A stretch of 64,000 nucleotides of DNA, from positions 310,001 through 374,000 of the forward strand of contig JAIYCT010000003.1 of the NCBI GenBank assembly GCA_027487865.1, given 5' to 3'. A model generated the notes under the pieces. It was not told the DNA's origin. It was given only the letters and a program-made list of their open reading frames with translations, and did no database searches. The stretch is from Microbacteriaceae bacterium. GTDB lineage: Bacteria > Actinomycetota > Actinomycetes > Actinomycetales > Microbacteriaceae. Numbering within the stretch: the first letter of the stretch is position 1; each line of letters begins with the position of its first letter. The translations under genes were made by a program, and so were the position numbers. Positions 36,482 through 46,520 of this stretch are shown here, in pieces.

Positions 36482-38139
36482 TGAAAAAGCTAATCGCACT
36501 TACTTTGCTCTCCACACTTTTGACCGGTTGTGCTCAACTCCCAACTGCAGTTGAGATCAAGTCCGGCCCCGAACTCATCGCGCCTGAGGCCGCAGATTTC
36601 AGCTACTACATTCCAAACGGCCCCGCTGCTGGTGCGAGCTCACAGGAAATTGTTTCTGGATTCTTGGCAGCCGGCACGGGACCGCAAAACGACTACTCGG
36701 TGGCACGTGAATTTCTCACCGACGAGTTTGCTCAGCGCTGGAACCCAGCCGGTGAGGTGTTGATTCGCGATGGAGCACCTGGCTACACGTCAAGTGGAGA
36801 TAATGCGCTTTTGGTCGATGTTCGGGTCAGCGCGTCAGTTGATGAGCACGGTCGATACTCAGAGAATCAAGAACCCGAGCAGATTTCTCTGCGGTTCACG
36901 CTCGAGAGGCAGGTCGGCGAGTGGCGTATTTCTGGCGCCCCAAACCTAACCGTTGTGACCTCACCGGTTTTCTCGGTGGTTTTCAAAGCTTTCCCGGTCT
37001 ACTTCTACAACAACACAGAAAACGCTTTGGTTTCTGATCTGCGCTGGTTCCCCTCGCGCGCATCCACCGGCACAAAGCTGGTAAATGCGCTCCTGGCTGG
37101 CCCATCGGCCCACTTAGCGCAGGGTGTGACTTCCGCCGTTCCACTGGGAACCAAGTTGACCATCGACGCTGTCAATGTTGAAGATGGGGTTGCTCAGGTC
37201 GATTTTGATTCCACCGCACTCGAAGCCGATGCTCTTGATCGAAGACTCATGCTTACCCAGCTTCGCGCCACTTTGATGCAGCTGTCAGGTGTGAACGATG
37301 TCCAGGTTTCCATCAACAGCTCCCCGCAAGAAATCGTCCCGGCGAATTTGCAAACGGCAGCTGTCGGCGGCGCAGCGTTTTACATGAGAAACACTGGAAT
37401 CTACCGAGTGACTGGCGCCAGTGAGAATGTGATTCGTGGAACCTCAGGCTTTTTCAGTGCGGATTCTGTAACGGATTTCGACATTAAAGACGACGGCGAT
37501 TGGCTAGCCTATGCCACCGCTGCGGGCGTGACGCTGGTGGATAACATTGGACTTTCTGGAAAGTCGCAGCTGGTTTCGCAGCAAAGCGACGTCGCCAATC
37601 TCTTCTTTGATGCAAAGGGCTATCTCTGGGTTGTCCCGTCCGCAGGGTCAGAGCCGATCGAGATAATTGCCACAAACGGCGAGCGAAAGTACCTATTCGA
37701 TAACTCACAAGTAACTCGCAGAGACTTCAGACCTAGCCCGGCTGGCGCAAGAATCGCGACTTTGGACAGCACCTCCGAGTTCAACCAAGTTCGGACCTAT
37801 TCGGTGCTGCGAGACCTAGCGGGTTGGCCTATTCGGCTAGAGCCGGGCGGCGTTGTGAATCCTTCTATCGGCATAGTGCTGTCCTTCACCTGGCAAAGCG
37901 CAGATACGCTCCGGGTTTTGGAGGAGACAAGCTCCGGACTCACCTCGATAAGCGACTATCCAATCACCGGACCTCGCTCTCAGCTGAGCATTCCTCCGGT
38001 GACCGGTGCAGAGATCTTCACGGGCGCCTCCGGTTTGTCTACCTACTTGGTTGCTGAGAACGGCGAGATTTGGGTGCTCACCGGAAGTGCTTGGCGCCGT
38101 GTGGCGAATAACGCACTATTGGTTGCCACCAACGACTAA
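36481..38139 (+). CDS. lpqB: MtrAB-associated lipoprotein LpqB
   Basis: A 552-residue lipoprotein (signal ends LLTGC) that sits outside the membrane and tunes MtrB activity. The N-terminal half contains a GerMN-like domain (about residues 165-275: VYFYNN, LVNALLAGPSAHLAQGV, VAQVDFDS) and the C-terminal half a beta-propeller-like LpqB domain (GIYRVTG, GDWLAYATAAG, RDFRPSPAGARIATL). The gene is the invariable third member of the mtrA-mtrB-lpqB operon and is translationally coupled to mtrB. Confidence 0.94.
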   Translation: MKKLIALTLLSTLLTGCAQLPTAVEIKSGPELIAPEAADFSYYIPNGPAAGASSQEIVSGFLAAGTGPQNDYSVAREFLTDEFAQRWNPAGEVLIRDGAPGYTSSGDNALLVDVRVSASVDEHGRYSENQEPEQISLRFTLERQVGEWRISGAPNLTVVTSPVFSVVFKAFPVYFYNNTENALVSDLRWFPSRASTGTKLVNALLAGPSAHLAQGVTSAVPLGTKLTIDAVNVEDGVAQVDFDSTALEADALDRRLMLTQLRATLMQLSGVNDVQVSINSSPQEIVPANLQTAAVGGAAFYMRNTGIYRVTGASENVIRGTSGFFSADSVTDFDIKDDGDWLAYATAAGVTLVDNIGLSGKSQLVSQQSDVANLFFDAKGYLWVVPSAGSEPIEIIATNGERKYLFDNSQVTRRDFRPSPAGARIATLDSTSEFNQVRTYSVLRDLAGWPIRLEPGGVVNPSIGIVLSFTWQSADTLRVLEETSSGLTSISDYPITGPRSQLSIPPVTGAEIFTGASGLSTYLVAENGEIWVLTGSAWRRVANNALLVATND

Positions 38140-38180
38140 CAATCCATCTGATTGCCCAGTTATCCACTGAATTGAATTGC

Positions 38181-38203
38181 ACGGGCCAACACTGGCCCGT
38201 TAT
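38181..38203 (+). terminator. Weak hairpin after lpqB
   Basis: An 8-bp stem (ACGGGCCA 38181-38188 with TGGCCCGT 38193-38200, loop ACAC) lies between lpqB and comF. It lacks a T tract, so it may be a pause or an RNA end-protecting hairpin and not a full terminator. Confidence 0.4.
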
Positions 38204-38217
38204 CGAGACGCTAGAGC

Positions 38218-38835
38218 GTGCACATCTCGCTATTGGATATCGTCTTTCCCGCTGCCTGCATTGTCTGCGACATCAAACCAAAGCCGCTTTGCCGAACCTG
38301 TGTGCCGATTGCTTCCGTTTCGGAGCTTCAGGGCTTTGATTTTCCAGTTCTAGCCGGATTCAGGCACGAGGGTGCGATTGAGAAAATCATCGCCGGTTAC
38401 AAAGACCAGCAACTGGTTTCTTTGGAAAAGCCACTGGGCGAGTTGGTGGCCGAAGTCTTGAAGGAAGTCGGGCCTTCGCAATTCTCAGCAATCATCACCC
38501 CTGCGCGAAACCAAAAGAATTATCGAAAACGAGGTTTTGATCCTGCCAACCGACTGGTTAAGCGTGCGATAAGGGGATTGGCTAAACCCCCAAAAGTCAT
38601 CTCGCTCAGCTCTACCCGAAAGCTGGAGGATCAGCGCCGATTGGGAAGGTTGGAGCGAGCAAGAAACGTTGCAGCGAGCATGAGATTGGACTCAAAGCTT
38701 TCAGGCCCAGTCGTGCTCTTTGATGATGTCCTCACCACCGGTTCAACACTTAGGGAGATGGCGAGGGCCTGTCGCGCAGCCGGTGTGGAGGTTGGTGCTA
38801 GCTGTGTATTGGCCGAGAGAATTTCCATTTTTTGA
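38218..38835 (+). CDS. comF: ComF-family phosphoribosyltransferase-like protein
   Basis: A 205-residue ComF/GntX protein. An N-terminal zinc ribbon (CIVCDIKPKPLCRTC) is followed by a phosphoribosyltransferase domain with PARNQKNYRKRGFDPANRL and the PRPP loop VVLFDDVLTTGSTL. ComF proteins take part in DNA uptake in competent bacteria, but many non-competent actinobacteria keep the gene. The order lpqB-comF-hpf-secA matches mycobacteria. GTG 38218 gives the zinc ribbon close to the N-terminus, as usual. Confidence 0.9.
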   Translation: MHISLLDIVFPAACIVCDIKPKPLCRTCVPIASVSELQGFDFPVLAGFRHEGAIEKIIAGYKDQQLVSLEKPLGELVAEVLKEVGPSQFSAIITPARNQKNYRKRGFDPANRLVKRAIRGLAKPPKVISLSSTRKLEDQRRLGRLERARNVAASMRLDSKLSGPVVLFDDVLTTGSTLREMARACRAAGVEVGASCVLAERISIF

Positions 38836-38900
38836 TGCTTGGGCAAAAATTTAGGCGTATGTTGTTTTTAGGGCAAAGACGCTCTACGACGGAGGTAAAA

Positions 38901-39524
38901 ATGGAACTAAAAATATCTGCCAAGAACCTCACCATCTCGGATCGATTCCGAGATTATGTCGAAGATAAAGCGGGAAAAATTGACCGCTATGCGCACAAAC
39001 CCGAAGAGCTAAACATCAAAGTCACTCGTCACGAGCACAGCAAAACTGCCGGCGCTGAAGACCAGGTCGAACTCACGGTTTACGAGCCGGGTCACATTGT
39101 TCGAGCCGAGGCTCGGGCAAGTGACAAGTTTGCCGCTTTCGATATTGCCTTCGGCAAGCTGAATGAGCGTCTCAGAAGGTACTCGGATAAGCACAAAGTT
39201 CACCGCGGTGGTGGTCACAAAAACCCATCGGCAAGCGAGCTAGCGGCCTCTGATTTTGCCAGCTTGGACATAACTCCCGCAGATCACGATGTTTTGCTTG
39301 GCAAAGTGAAGGCTGTGGCCGAGATTGATGAGGCTCCGTATAGTCCGGTTGTCATCAAGTCCAAGGAGTTTCAGAGCCAACCAATGACCAAAGAGGAAGC
39401 CGTTAGCCACATGGAATTGGTTGGGCATGACTTTTACCTTTTCTTCGATTCCGAAACCTCGCGTCCAGCGGTGGTTTATCGTCGCAAGGGCTGGAACTAC
39501 GGAGTCATTTCGCTCATCTCGTGA
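38901..39524 (+). CDS. hpf: Long-form ribosome hibernation promoting factor
   Basis: A 207-residue long HPF. The N-terminal S30AE domain ([20 protein letters not shown]) binds the decoding site of the 30S subunit; the C-terminal domain ([20 protein letters not shown] and [14 protein letters not shown]) mediates 100S ribosome dimers. ATG 38901 follows GGAGG at the right distance; the open frame further upstream lacks such a site. It is likely stress or stationary-phase induced; no specific operator is visible. Confidence 0.95.
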   Translation: MELKISAKNLTISDRFRDYVEDKAGKIDRYAHKPEELNIKVTRHEHSKTAGAEDQVELTVYEPGHIVRAEARASDKFAAFDIAFGKLNERLRRYSDKHKVHRGGGHKNPSASELAASDFASLDITPADHDVLLGKVKAVAEIDEAPYSPVVIKSKEFQSQPMTKEEAVSHMELVGHDFYLFFDSETSRPAVVYRRKGWNYGVISLIS

Positions 39525-39570
39525 CTCGAGCTACAAGGTAGAATTACAGCCGAAAACCAAGGAGTATCTA

Positions 39571-42225
39571 TTGGCGTCGTTTATTGACAAATTGCTTCGC
39601 GCTGGCGAGGGCAGACTGCTTAGAAAGCTGCAGTCAACTGCCGCTGAAGTTAATGCATTGGAAGCAGATTTCCAGGCGCTAACGGACGAAGAATTGCACA
39701 ATGAGACCGCTGCTCTAAGGCAGCGCTTTGCCGAGGGCGAGACTCTTGACGACCTGCTACCGGAAGCTTTTGCTGCGGTTCGCGAAGCATCGGTTCGAAC
39801 CCTTGGAATGCGTCACTTTGATGTTCAGCTAATGGGTGGTGCCGCATTGCACCTGGGAAACATCGCGGAGATGAAGACCGGTGAAGGTAAGACCCTGGTT
39901 GCGACCTTGGCTGCATATCTAAATGCCATCCCTGGTCGCGGTGTCCATGTTGTTACCGTGAACGACTTCTTGGCTGGTTACCAGTCTGAACTTATGGGCC
40001 GTATTTTCCGAGCTTTGGGCATGACCACCGGCTGCATTCTTGGTGGCCAGGACCCAGCCCAGCGTCGCGAGATGTATGCCTGCGATATCACCTACGGCAC
40101 CAACAACGAGTTCGGATTTGACTACCTACGCGACAACATGGCCCTAAACAGCCAGGACTTAGTTCAGCGCGGCCACTTCTACGCCATCGTCGACGAGGTT
40201 GACTCGATCTTGATTGACGAGGCGAGAACTCCGCTGATCATCTCAGGACCGGCCGCAGCAGATGTGAATCGCTGGTTTGGCGTCTTTGCAAAGCTGGCAC
40301 AGACCCTAGAGGCTGATGTCGACTACGAAATCGATGAGAAGAAGCGCACCGTTGGTGTGCTTGAGTCAGGAATCGACAAGGTCGAGGACTACCTCGGCAT
40401 TACAAACCTCTATGAGACTGCAAACACCCCGCTGATTTCGTTTTTGAACAACTCGATTCGCGCCAAGGAGCTGTTCCGCAAGGATCGCGACTACGTAATC
40501 GTGAACGGTGAAGTCCAGATTGTTGATGAGCACACCGGTCGTTTGCTCCAGGGACGTCGCTACAACGAGGGCGTGCACCAGGCCATCGAGGCTAAAGAAG
40601 GCGTTGCCATCAAGGCCGAAAACCAAACGCTAGCTACCGTCACTTTGCAGAACTACTTCAGGCTCTACGAGAAGCTCTCCGGTATGACCGGTACCGCAGA
40701 AACCGAAGCGGCTGAATTCATGGCTACCTACAAGTTGGGTGTTGTTCCAATCCCAACCAATAAGCCAATGGTTCGCCTAGACCAGTCCGACCTGATCTTC
40801 AAAAACGAAGAGGTCAAGTTCCACATGGTGGTTCAGGACATCGCAGAGCGTCACGCCAAGGGTCAGCCGATTTTGGTTGGTACCACGAGCGTAGAGAAGA
40901 GCGAGTACCTCTCAAAGCTTCTGGCCAAGGCCGGCATCAAGCACGAGGTTTTGAACGCGAAGAACAACGCCCGTGAGGCAGTGATTGTTGCCCAAGCCGG
41001 TCGATTCAATGCCGTTACAGTTGCAACCAACATGGCCGGTCGCGGCACCGACATCATGCTCGGTGGTAACGCAGAATTCCTGGCTGTGCAAGAAATGCAC
41101 AAGCTCGGCCTTGATCCCATCGAGCAAGCCGAGCAGTATGAAGAGGCTTGGGATGAGATCTTCAACAAGGTAAAGCAAGAGGTGGCCAAGGAAGCTGAGC
41201 GCGTGCTCGCTGTTGGTGGCTTGTATGTTCTTGGAACCGAGCGCCACGAGTCCCGCCGAATCGACAATCAGCTTCGTGGTCGATCTGGTCGCCAGGGCGA
41301 CCCGGGTGAATCCAGGTTCTACCTATCGCTAACTGACGATCTAATGAGACTGTTCAACTCCGGAGCTGCGGCTGCGCTGATGAACCGCTCATCCGTTCCA
41401 GATGACTCGGCAATCGAGTCGAAGATGGTCTCGCGCGCAATCGCTTCGGCTCAAGGCCAGGTCGAGGGCCGCAATGCTGAGATTCGCAAGAACATCCTCA
41501 AGTATGACGATGTCATGAACCGTCAGCGTGAGGCGATTTATGCAGACCGCCGCCAGATTCTCAAGGGCGAAGACATCTCCAACACCTTCCACTCCTTCTT
41601 GGAGGAGACGGTCAATGATGTCGTAGCAGTAAACCTTCCAGAAGGTGGCAGCCAAGATTGGGACCTAGAGCAATTGTGGGTCCAGCTCAAGCAGATCTAC
41701 CCAATCAACATTGAGATTTCCGAGGTTCTGGAGGCTGCCGGTTCTCGCGCGAAGCTAACCCGCGCCTGGCTGATCGAAGAGATTCTTTCCGACGCTCGCC
41801 TGGCATACGCCAAGCGAACCGAAGAAGTCGGCGAAGAGGTAATGCGTGAGCTAGAACGCCGCGTAATGCTTTCGGTTATTGACCGTAAGTGGCGTGACCA
41901 CCTCTACGAGATGGATTACCTCAAGGAGGGCATCGGTCTTCGTGCCATGGCACAGCGCGATCCGCTAGTGGAGTATCAGCGTGAAGGTTATGGCATGTTC
42001 ACCGACATGATGGCGGGCATTCGCGAAGAGGCCGTTCAGTTCTTGTTCAACATTGAGCTCAAGCAGGCAGAACCTCAGGTCGAAGTTCAGCAGCCTCAGC
42101 AGCTAACATTCAGTGCTCCGGATGAGAACGGTGAGGCTGACTCTCACAAAGAGCCAAATCCAGCCGTCAAGCCGGCACAGAAGCCCAAGCAAGGTGGCGC
42201 GGGAAGTTCGTTCTTCAAGAACTAA
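39571..42225 (+). CDS. secA: Preprotein translocase ATPase SecA
   Basis: The motor of Sec export, 884 residues. Walker A is [13 protein letters not shown] (around residue 95), DEAD-type Walker B is [18 protein letters not shown], and the C-terminal motor half has [14 protein letters not shown] and [18 protein letters not shown]. The helical scaffold and wing follow. The C-terminus ends [14 protein letters not shown] and lacks the CxCx8CH zinc tail, as in other actinobacterial SecA1. TTG 39571 is taken as the start since AAGGAG is six bases before it and the protein then begins [19 protein letters not shown]; the long upstream open frame overlaps hpf and is not credible. Confidence 0.96.
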   Translation: MASFIDKLLRAGEGRLLRKLQSTAAEVNALEADFQALTDEELHNETAALRQRFAEGETLDDLLPEAFAAVREASVRTLGMRHFDVQLMGGAALHLGNIAEMKTGEGKTLVATLAAYLNAIPGRGVHVVTVNDFLAGYQSELMGRIFRALGMTTGCILGGQDPAQRREMYACDITYGTNNEFGFDYLRDNMALNSQDLVQRGHFYAIVDEVDSILIDEARTPLIISGPAAADVNRWFGVFAKLAQTLEADVDYEIDEKKRTVGVLESGIDKVEDYLGITNLYETANTPLISFLNNSIRAKELFRKDRDYVIVNGEVQIVDEHTGRLLQGRRYNEGVHQAIEAKEGVAIKAENQTLATVTLQNYFRLYEKLSGMTGTAETEAAEFMATYKLGVVPIPTNKPMVRLDQSDLIFKNEEVKFHMVVQDIAERHAKGQPILVGTTSVEKSEYLSKLLAKAGIKHEVLNAKNNAREAVIVAQAGRFNAVTVATNMAGRGTDIMLGGNAEFLAVQEMHKLGLDPIEQAEQYEEAWDEIFNKVKQEVAKEAERVLAVGGLYVLGTERHESRRIDNQLRGRSGRQGDPGESRFYLSLTDDLMRLFNSGAAAALMNRSSVPDDSAIESKMVSRAIASAQGQVEGRNAEIRKNILKYDDVMNRQREAIYADRRQILKGEDISNTFHSFLEETVNDVVAVNLPEGGSQDWDLEQLWVQLKQIYPINIEISEVLEAAGSRAKLTRAWLIEEILSDARLAYAKRTEEVGEEVMRELERRVMLSVIDRKWRDHLYEMDYLKEGIGLRAMAQRDPLVEYQREGYGMFTDMMAGIREEAVQFLFNIELKQAEPQVEVQQPQQLTFSAPDENGEADSHKEPNPAVKPAQKPKQGGAGSSFFKN

Positions 42226-42581
42226 ATGATCAACACTTCAGTGATTCGAAATCGCTCATGGATTCTCTCAGCGCGAATCGCCACGGCCTTGGTGTGACCG
42301 GATACTCGGAGTATGACTACGCCGTGGATGCCAGCTTCGTCAGTCAGGAAAGTTTTACTTTTTCTCAATGAAATGTCTGGCCGTGCCTTAGCGCCTGTTA
42401 TTTGACGCTGCATAGCCTCTCTTTTGGCTCGCTGAGAAATGTCGTAGTAAGCCTTGTCGGACAGCCAACGCGCAAGCTGCTCTGGCCTTCTTACGCCAGC
42501 GAGAATCTCTATGTAAGCCTTGGAGATTTCGGCAAAGAGTTTTGCTGGATCGAAATCCGACGACATAGTGTCATCTACCAT
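42222..42581 (-). CDS. Rv3235-like protein of unknown function
   Basis: A 119-residue protein. The core ([36 protein letters not shown] and a final [20 protein letters not shown]) matches the short actinobacterial Rv3235 family encoded close to secA. ATG 42581 has AAGGAG eight bases upstream; an ATG five codons further in is an alternative. It overlaps secA by four bases. The family is small and basic with no known enzymatic motif. The first DnaA-box-like site lies in its leader. Confidence 0.8.
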   Translation of the reverse strand: MVDDTMSSDFDPAKLFAEISKAYIEILAGVRRPEQLARWLSDKAYYDISQRAKREAMQRQITGAKARPDISLRKSKTFLTDEAGIHGVVILRVSGHTKAVAIRAERIHERFRITEVLII

Positions 42582-42890
42582 TTTGAGTTCTCCTTGAATC
42601 CCGCTGGCCTTCAAGAAGTTTGCTGGCAGTCCCTGGATGTTCGATAGGTTCCCCTAGCAACCTGTGGATAACTTTAGGGTTCTGTGTGTTGCGCAAAAGC
42701 CAACTCCCATGTCTTGTTGAGATCCTGAGCCTGTGAGCCCACATTTCTCCGAATGGGTTAATTATCTACGGGTAACCGAATATATCTCAGCAGAAACGAA
42801 ACCTTTTTCATATTCTGAACGGCCAAGTCGCTGTGGATAAGTGAAAACGAAATGCAAGCTGTTGCGTCAATCTCTTACTGAGGGAGAAAT
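42582..42890 (+). other. 309-base intergenic region with two DnaA-box-like sites
   Basis: This is the largest gene-free stretch of the window, between two divergent genes. TGTGGATAA, the complement of the consensus DnaA box TTATCCACA, occurs at 42663-42671 and again at 42832-42840 in the same orientation, 169 bases apart. The middle is AT-rich (TTAATTATCTACGG, GAATATATCTCAGC). I see no coding frame or RNA gene. It must contain divergent promoters; control by DnaA is an inference. Confidence 0.55.
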
Positions 42891-43475
42891 ATGAAGAAAG
42901 TCTTGCGGAAGCGCATTTCCACCTGGTCATTTTTAACTATCGTCGCAGCCGTAGGACTTGTCATTGCTGCAGCGCTTGCTCTGAATAAACCAATACCTGA
43001 GTATTTAGTTGCCACGGTGGACCTAAAGCCAGGTCAAAAGATTTCAATAACCCAACTCGCAGCTCGCTCCATAAACCTAGGTGAGGTCGGTGCTGAATAC
43101 CTGACCTTGAGAGACTTCGATGAGCGTTACATCGCCACTGACTTGATTTCAAGGGGCGAGCTATTGCCAATCAGGCAGCTAAGCACGACTCAATCCCCCG
43201 GCAGGACGACGGTTGTTCTAATGCCCGCTTTGGAAATCAGCCCAAGCATTGCTCCTGGTTCTTGGGTTCAAATCTGGCGAACGATTGAGAGCTCTGAAGG
43301 TTTTCTGAGTGAGCGTTTGGTTGATAGGTCGCAAGTTGTCTCCTTGGTTCAAGGAGACTCTCTTGTCTCAAGTTCTGTGTCGCAAATCGAGGTCGATGTA
43401 TCCGTGGAGCAGTCGGCAATTATTCTGCAAACGATGTCAGCAGAACAAGATATTTACGTGCTGGTGACCCTGTGA
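42891..43475 (+). CDS. SAF-domain, CpaB/RcpC-like membrane protein
   Basis: A 194-residue protein. One N-terminal membrane helix (about 13-31) is followed by a SAF domain: VATVDLKPGQKISITQLAAR, LISRGELLPIRQL. This is the layout of CpaB, the protein of Tad/Flp pilus machines that sits in the envelope, but shorter and without later CpaB motifs. GAGGGAG precedes ATG 42891. It overlaps the ATPase gene by four bases. No other pilus gene is in the window. Confidence 0.75.
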   Translation: MKKVLRKRISTWSFLTIVAAVGLVIAAALALNKPIPEYLVATVDLKPGQKISITQLAARSINLGEVGAEYLTLRDFDERYIATDLISRGELLPIRQLSTTQSPGRTTVVLMPALEISPSIAPGSWVQIWRTIESSEGFLSERLVDRSQVVSLVQGDSLVSSSVSQIEVDVSVEQSAIILQTMSAEQDIYVLVTL

Positions 43476-44350
43476 TTAACTCAATAACCAGACCAAGATC
43501 CAATTCTCATGAAAACTCAAACAGCCTTGATGTCAATGCCTGCTCAGTAGCAGTTTGGGGAAGCGCTGGGAGTGGCAAAACTCTGCTGGCTATAAACCTC
43601 GCATTTGAATTGGCACGATTCGATAAACGAGTTCTGCTTGTGGACCTAGACATGAAACGTCCTTCAGTATCAGCTTGGCTAGGACTGACGGAGGCAGGTC
43701 CAGGCATTACAGCCGCCCTGCGATTAACCAAGTCTGGGAGGCTGTCGATTGAGGAACTGCAAAGACTCTGTGCTGAACTAAAGTTTGCAGGATCTCATCT
43801 TGATGTCCTTCCGGGGCTATCGAGTCCAAGAAGATCGAGCGAAGTGACGCCCCAACTCTTGGACGACTTTGGTGACTTAGTTTTTCAGCACTACGATTTT
43901 GTAGTTTTTGATTTGAATGACGAATTCATTCACTTAGAACTTCAGCCCGAGACCGACAAGTCCCGCGAGGAAATAGCTACCTGGGCTATTGAGCGCTCGG
44001 AGATAGTCCTTGCCCCATTTGTTGCTGATCCTGTGGGAGTGAATCGTTTTCTTTTTGACTGCCAGCTTGCAGATTTTGAGTATTGGCCAATAGCAAATCG
44101 GGTTAGCACTAAAACCCTCGGGAATTCAGGCGTAAAGAAACTGAGGGAGACAATAGAACTTTTTACAAAAAAGCCCCTAAAGGCTGAGTTTCCTATAGAC
44201 ACTGGCGGCTGCGAGACCTCCATTGCAAATGCGAGACCGCTACTGCTCGAATCTCCCAATTCCAAATTGACATTGGCAATTCGTTCTCTGGCTGGTGAGA
44301 TAGCCGACCGGCACTACCCGCAGATAAACTCTCAAAGTGGAAAAACTTGA
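43472..44350 (+). CDS. CpaE/MinD-like P-loop ATPase
   Basis: A 292-residue ParA/MinD-superfamily protein. Walker A reads WGSAGSGKTLLAINLAFELA, in place of the usual KGGxGKT deviant motif, followed by VLLVDLDMKRPSVSAWLGL (switch I/Walker A' Asp) and FVVFDLNDEFIH (Walker B). It lacks a DNA-binding N-terminus. Coupled to the SAF protein, it resembles the CpaE/TadZ localisation factor of pilus systems; a chromosome or septum positioning role is also possible. The start GTG overlaps the SAF gene. It overlaps pdtaS by 14 bases. Confidence 0.75.
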   Translation: MINSITRPRSNSHENSNSLDVNACSVAVWGSAGSGKTLLAINLAFELARFDKRVLLVDLDMKRPSVSAWLGLTEAGPGITAALRLTKSGRLSIEELQRLCAELKFAGSHLDVLPGLSSPRRSSEVTPQLLDDFGDLVFQHYDFVVFDLNDEFIHLELQPETDKSREEIATWAIERSEIVLAPFVADPVGVNRFLFDCQLADFEYWPIANRVSTKTLGNSGVKKLRETIELFTKKPLKAEFPIDTGGCETSIANARPLLLESPNSKLTLAIRSLAGEIADRHYPQINSQSGKT

Positions 44351-45764
44351 ATCCATCGCCCAACAGTGGCTGCGTTCTGTTCTTGCCGATTGGCAGTTGA
44401 TCGCAGATTTAGCCTTCGGTGATTTGGTTTTGTGGGCACCCAAGGCTGGAAAGCTGCAAGCATCCGCTCATGCACGACCCGCGGCAGCCGCCACCCTCTT
44501 CTACAGAGACATTACGGGCACCCCTGCAAGATTCGACTGGGACAAGGTCATACAAGCTGCGTGGAGCACTGGAGAGCCGGTTGTCTCTGACGAACCATCA
44601 AACTTTGAAGGCGTGAAAACGAAAATTGACGCTTACCCGGTTTTTGCCCCAGACAGAAAGCCCGACTCTAAGCCAATCGCGGTTATCACTCGCCATACAA
44701 ACCTGGGCGAATCTCGCGTTCCGAACAAGTTGCAGCTCAATTTTGTTGCTTTGGGTAACAACCTGCTTCAGATGGTCAGCCAGGGCTCCTTCCCCATCCC
44801 GGAAGCTGGAAGCGACTCAAGACGCGGAGCTCCTCGCGCCAATGACGGCTTGGTTCGAATGGATCAAAGCGGAAGAGTTGTATTCGCTAGCCCCAATGCC
44901 CTTTCGATGTTCAATCGAGCTGGAGTCGATGGGGATCTTGAGGGTCGACTGTTTGCCGAAAGTATTACCAATCTAAACCTCAGGCAAGACCTTCTAGACG
45001 AAGGTCTTCCCCTGATCCTCACTGCCAAGGGAGCTTGGCGCACCGACTTAGAGTTTGAAGAAGTGACAATCGCCGTTCGGTCCATTCCGCTTTTCGAGGG
45101 CGGCAAGCGATTAGGCGGAATGGTTTTGTGTCGCGATGTGACCGAGTTGCGAGTTCGAGAGCGCGAACTTCTCACAAAAGATATGACTATCCGCGAAATC
45201 CACCACCGCGTGAAGAACAACCTTCAAACCGTGGCGTCACTATTGCGACTCCAATCCCGCCAGAGCGATTCTGAAGAAGTTAAGGAGTCCCTGGCACAGG
45301 CCATGCGTCGCGTAAGCGCTATCGCAGTAGTTCACGACGTGCTCTCAGAGGGAATCGATCAGGAAATCTCCTTTGATCAGATTTTCAAGCGCATTCTTTT
45401 ATTGGTTCCAGAGATTGTCGGCTATCACACGACAGTAAAGACAGAGTTTTTAGGCAGTTTTGGTGAGCTCACCGCAGAGCGCTCTACACCGCTTGCCCTC
45501 GTGCTAACCGAGGTAGTGGCCAACGCCGTGGAGCATGGTCTCTCAGACCGAAGCGGAACAGTTCAGGTAGAGGCAACTCGAGATAAAAAGACGATGGTCA
45601 TTACCGTTACCGACGATGGCTCCGGCTTGGCCGAGGGCAAGGTCGGATCGGGCCTCGGGACTCAAATCATTCGAACGCTGGTGGAGTCTGAACTTCGCGG
45701 AAAAATCCTTTGGACATCGCCAATTCGCGGCGGTACCAAGGTAACTATCGAGTTGCCGATTTAG
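44337..45764 (+). CDS. pdtaS: Cytosolic sensor histidine kinase PdtaS
   Basis: A 475-residue soluble kinase. Residues about 8-150 form a GAF domain (LADWQLIADLAFGDLVLWAP), 160-285 a PAS domain (GLVRMDQSGRVVFASPNALS), and the rest the HisKA_2 and ATPase core: REIHHRVKNNLQTVASLLRL with the phosphoacceptor His, VLTEVVANAVEHGLSDRSG (N box) and DDGSGLAEGKVGSGLGTQII. This is the PdtaS architecture; its partner PdtaR (an ANTAR antiterminator) is not in the window. The GTG at 44337 lies inside the preceding gene. The end overlaps the SDR gene by four bases. Confidence 0.92.
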   Translation: MEKLESIAQQWLRSVLADWQLIADLAFGDLVLWAPKAGKLQASAHARPAAAATLFYRDITGTPARFDWDKVIQAAWSTGEPVVSDEPSNFEGVKTKIDAYPVFAPDRKPDSKPIAVITRHTNLGESRVPNKLQLNFVALGNNLLQMVSQGSFPIPEAGSDSRRGAPRANDGLVRMDQSGRVVFASPNALSMFNRAGVDGDLEGRLFAESITNLNLRQDLLDEGLPLILTAKGAWRTDLEFEEVTIAVRSIPLFEGGKRLGGMVLCRDVTELRVRERELLTKDMTIREIHHRVKNNLQTVASLLRLQSRQSDSEEVKESLAQAMRRVSAIAVVHDVLSEGIDQEISFDQIFKRILLLVPEIVGYHTTVKTEFLGSFGELTAERSTPLALVLTEVVANAVEHGLSDRSGTVQVEATRDKKTMVITVTDDGSGLAEGKVGSGLGTQIIRTLVESELRGKILWTSPIRGGTKVTIELPI

Positions 45765-46408
45765 CTATCTAGGCTTGCGAGAATCTGAGCAACGGCATCC
45801 TGTGCCGAGAGTCCCTGCGGAAACTGCGGTGCTTGACCGGAGATTGCGCGGGTTGCAAGACCGGTTTCGGTATGTCCCAAAAGGTCGCTAATTACCTTGA
45901 TTCCGTTTCGGCGCCACTCTCTCGAGACCGCAGTCAGGAAGCCGTGCATTGCCATTTTTGATGCCGAGTAGCTAGACATCGATGGAAGTGGCATCTGAGC
46001 AACGATTCCGGTGACATTCACCACAAATGCAGACTCTGCGGCGGCGAGGTTTGGTTGCAATGCAACCAGTAGATCTCTCGGACCTCGGTAGTTCACCTGC
46101 AACAACCGGGCATCGATTTCCGAAGGAGTTTCAATCGACAAACCGAATGCAACCAAGCCCGCTGCCACGATAACTCCATCGAGTTTTACCGCGGAGTTTA
46201 GGTAGCTAGCCAGAGTCGCAATTGACTCAATACTTTCGAGGTTCAAGAGAAGTTTTTGCACCGCCTGGTCAGGAATGTTGACTGCCGAGTCGTTACTTGT
46301 TGCGGTCCCATAAACATTGGCCCCGCCAGCTATTAGAACCGAAGCAAACTCTTTTCCAAGTCCGCCGGATGCGCCAACAACCAAAACATTTTTTCCTGAG
46401 AAATTCAT
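45761..46408 (-). CDS. Short-chain dehydrogenase/reductase
   Basis: A 215-residue classical SDR. The cofactor loop is KNVLVVGASGGLGKEFASVL, a Ser follows in VNVTGIVAQ, and the catalytic YxxxK is in SYSASKMAMHGFL. The substrate is unknown. MNFSGKN at 46408 is the start, with GGAAAGGG before it; the frame is open for 77 more codons upstream, but those read as the non-coding side of the DUF998 gene. It is divergent from DUF998. Confidence 0.87.
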   Translation of the reverse strand: MNFSGKNVLVVGASGGLGKEFASVLIAGGANVYGTATSNDSAVNIPDQAVQKLLLNLESIESIATLASYLNSAVKLDGVIVAAGLVAFGLSIETPSEIDARLLQVNYRGPRDLLVALQPNLAAAESAFVVNVTGIVAQMPLPSMSSYSASKMAMHGFLTAVSREWRRNGIKVISDLLGHTETGLATRAISGQAPQFPQGLSAQDAVAQILASLDS

Positions 46409-46508
46409 ACCCTTTCCAACCCATTGGCGGCAGTGGTTATTTCCAGTTGGCAAACTTATTGAACCCGTGCTTGCCGATGCCGAAGCCCAGTTAGTTGCTT
46501 CTAGGAGG

Positions 46509-46520
46509 TATCTTTTAGTC
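46509..46520 (+). promoter_or_regulatory. Leaderless-type -10 box of the DUF998 gene
   Basis: TATCTT (46509-46514) lies six bases before ATG 46521. AGGAGG directly upstream (46503-46508) is 12 bases from the ATG, too far for a normal ribosome site, and could instead belong to the extended promoter. Confidence 0.45.

Noticed and set aside
39421-39570. N-terminal extension of SecA
   Set aside because: It overlaps the end of hpf in another frame, and TTG 39571 has a proper ribosome site.
42663-42840. Replication origin
   Set aside because: Only two DnaA-box-like sites, and dnaA and dnaN are not adjacent.
46503-46508. AGGAGG as ribosome site of DUF998
   Set aside because: Twelve bases from the ATG, too far; a -10-like box lies between.
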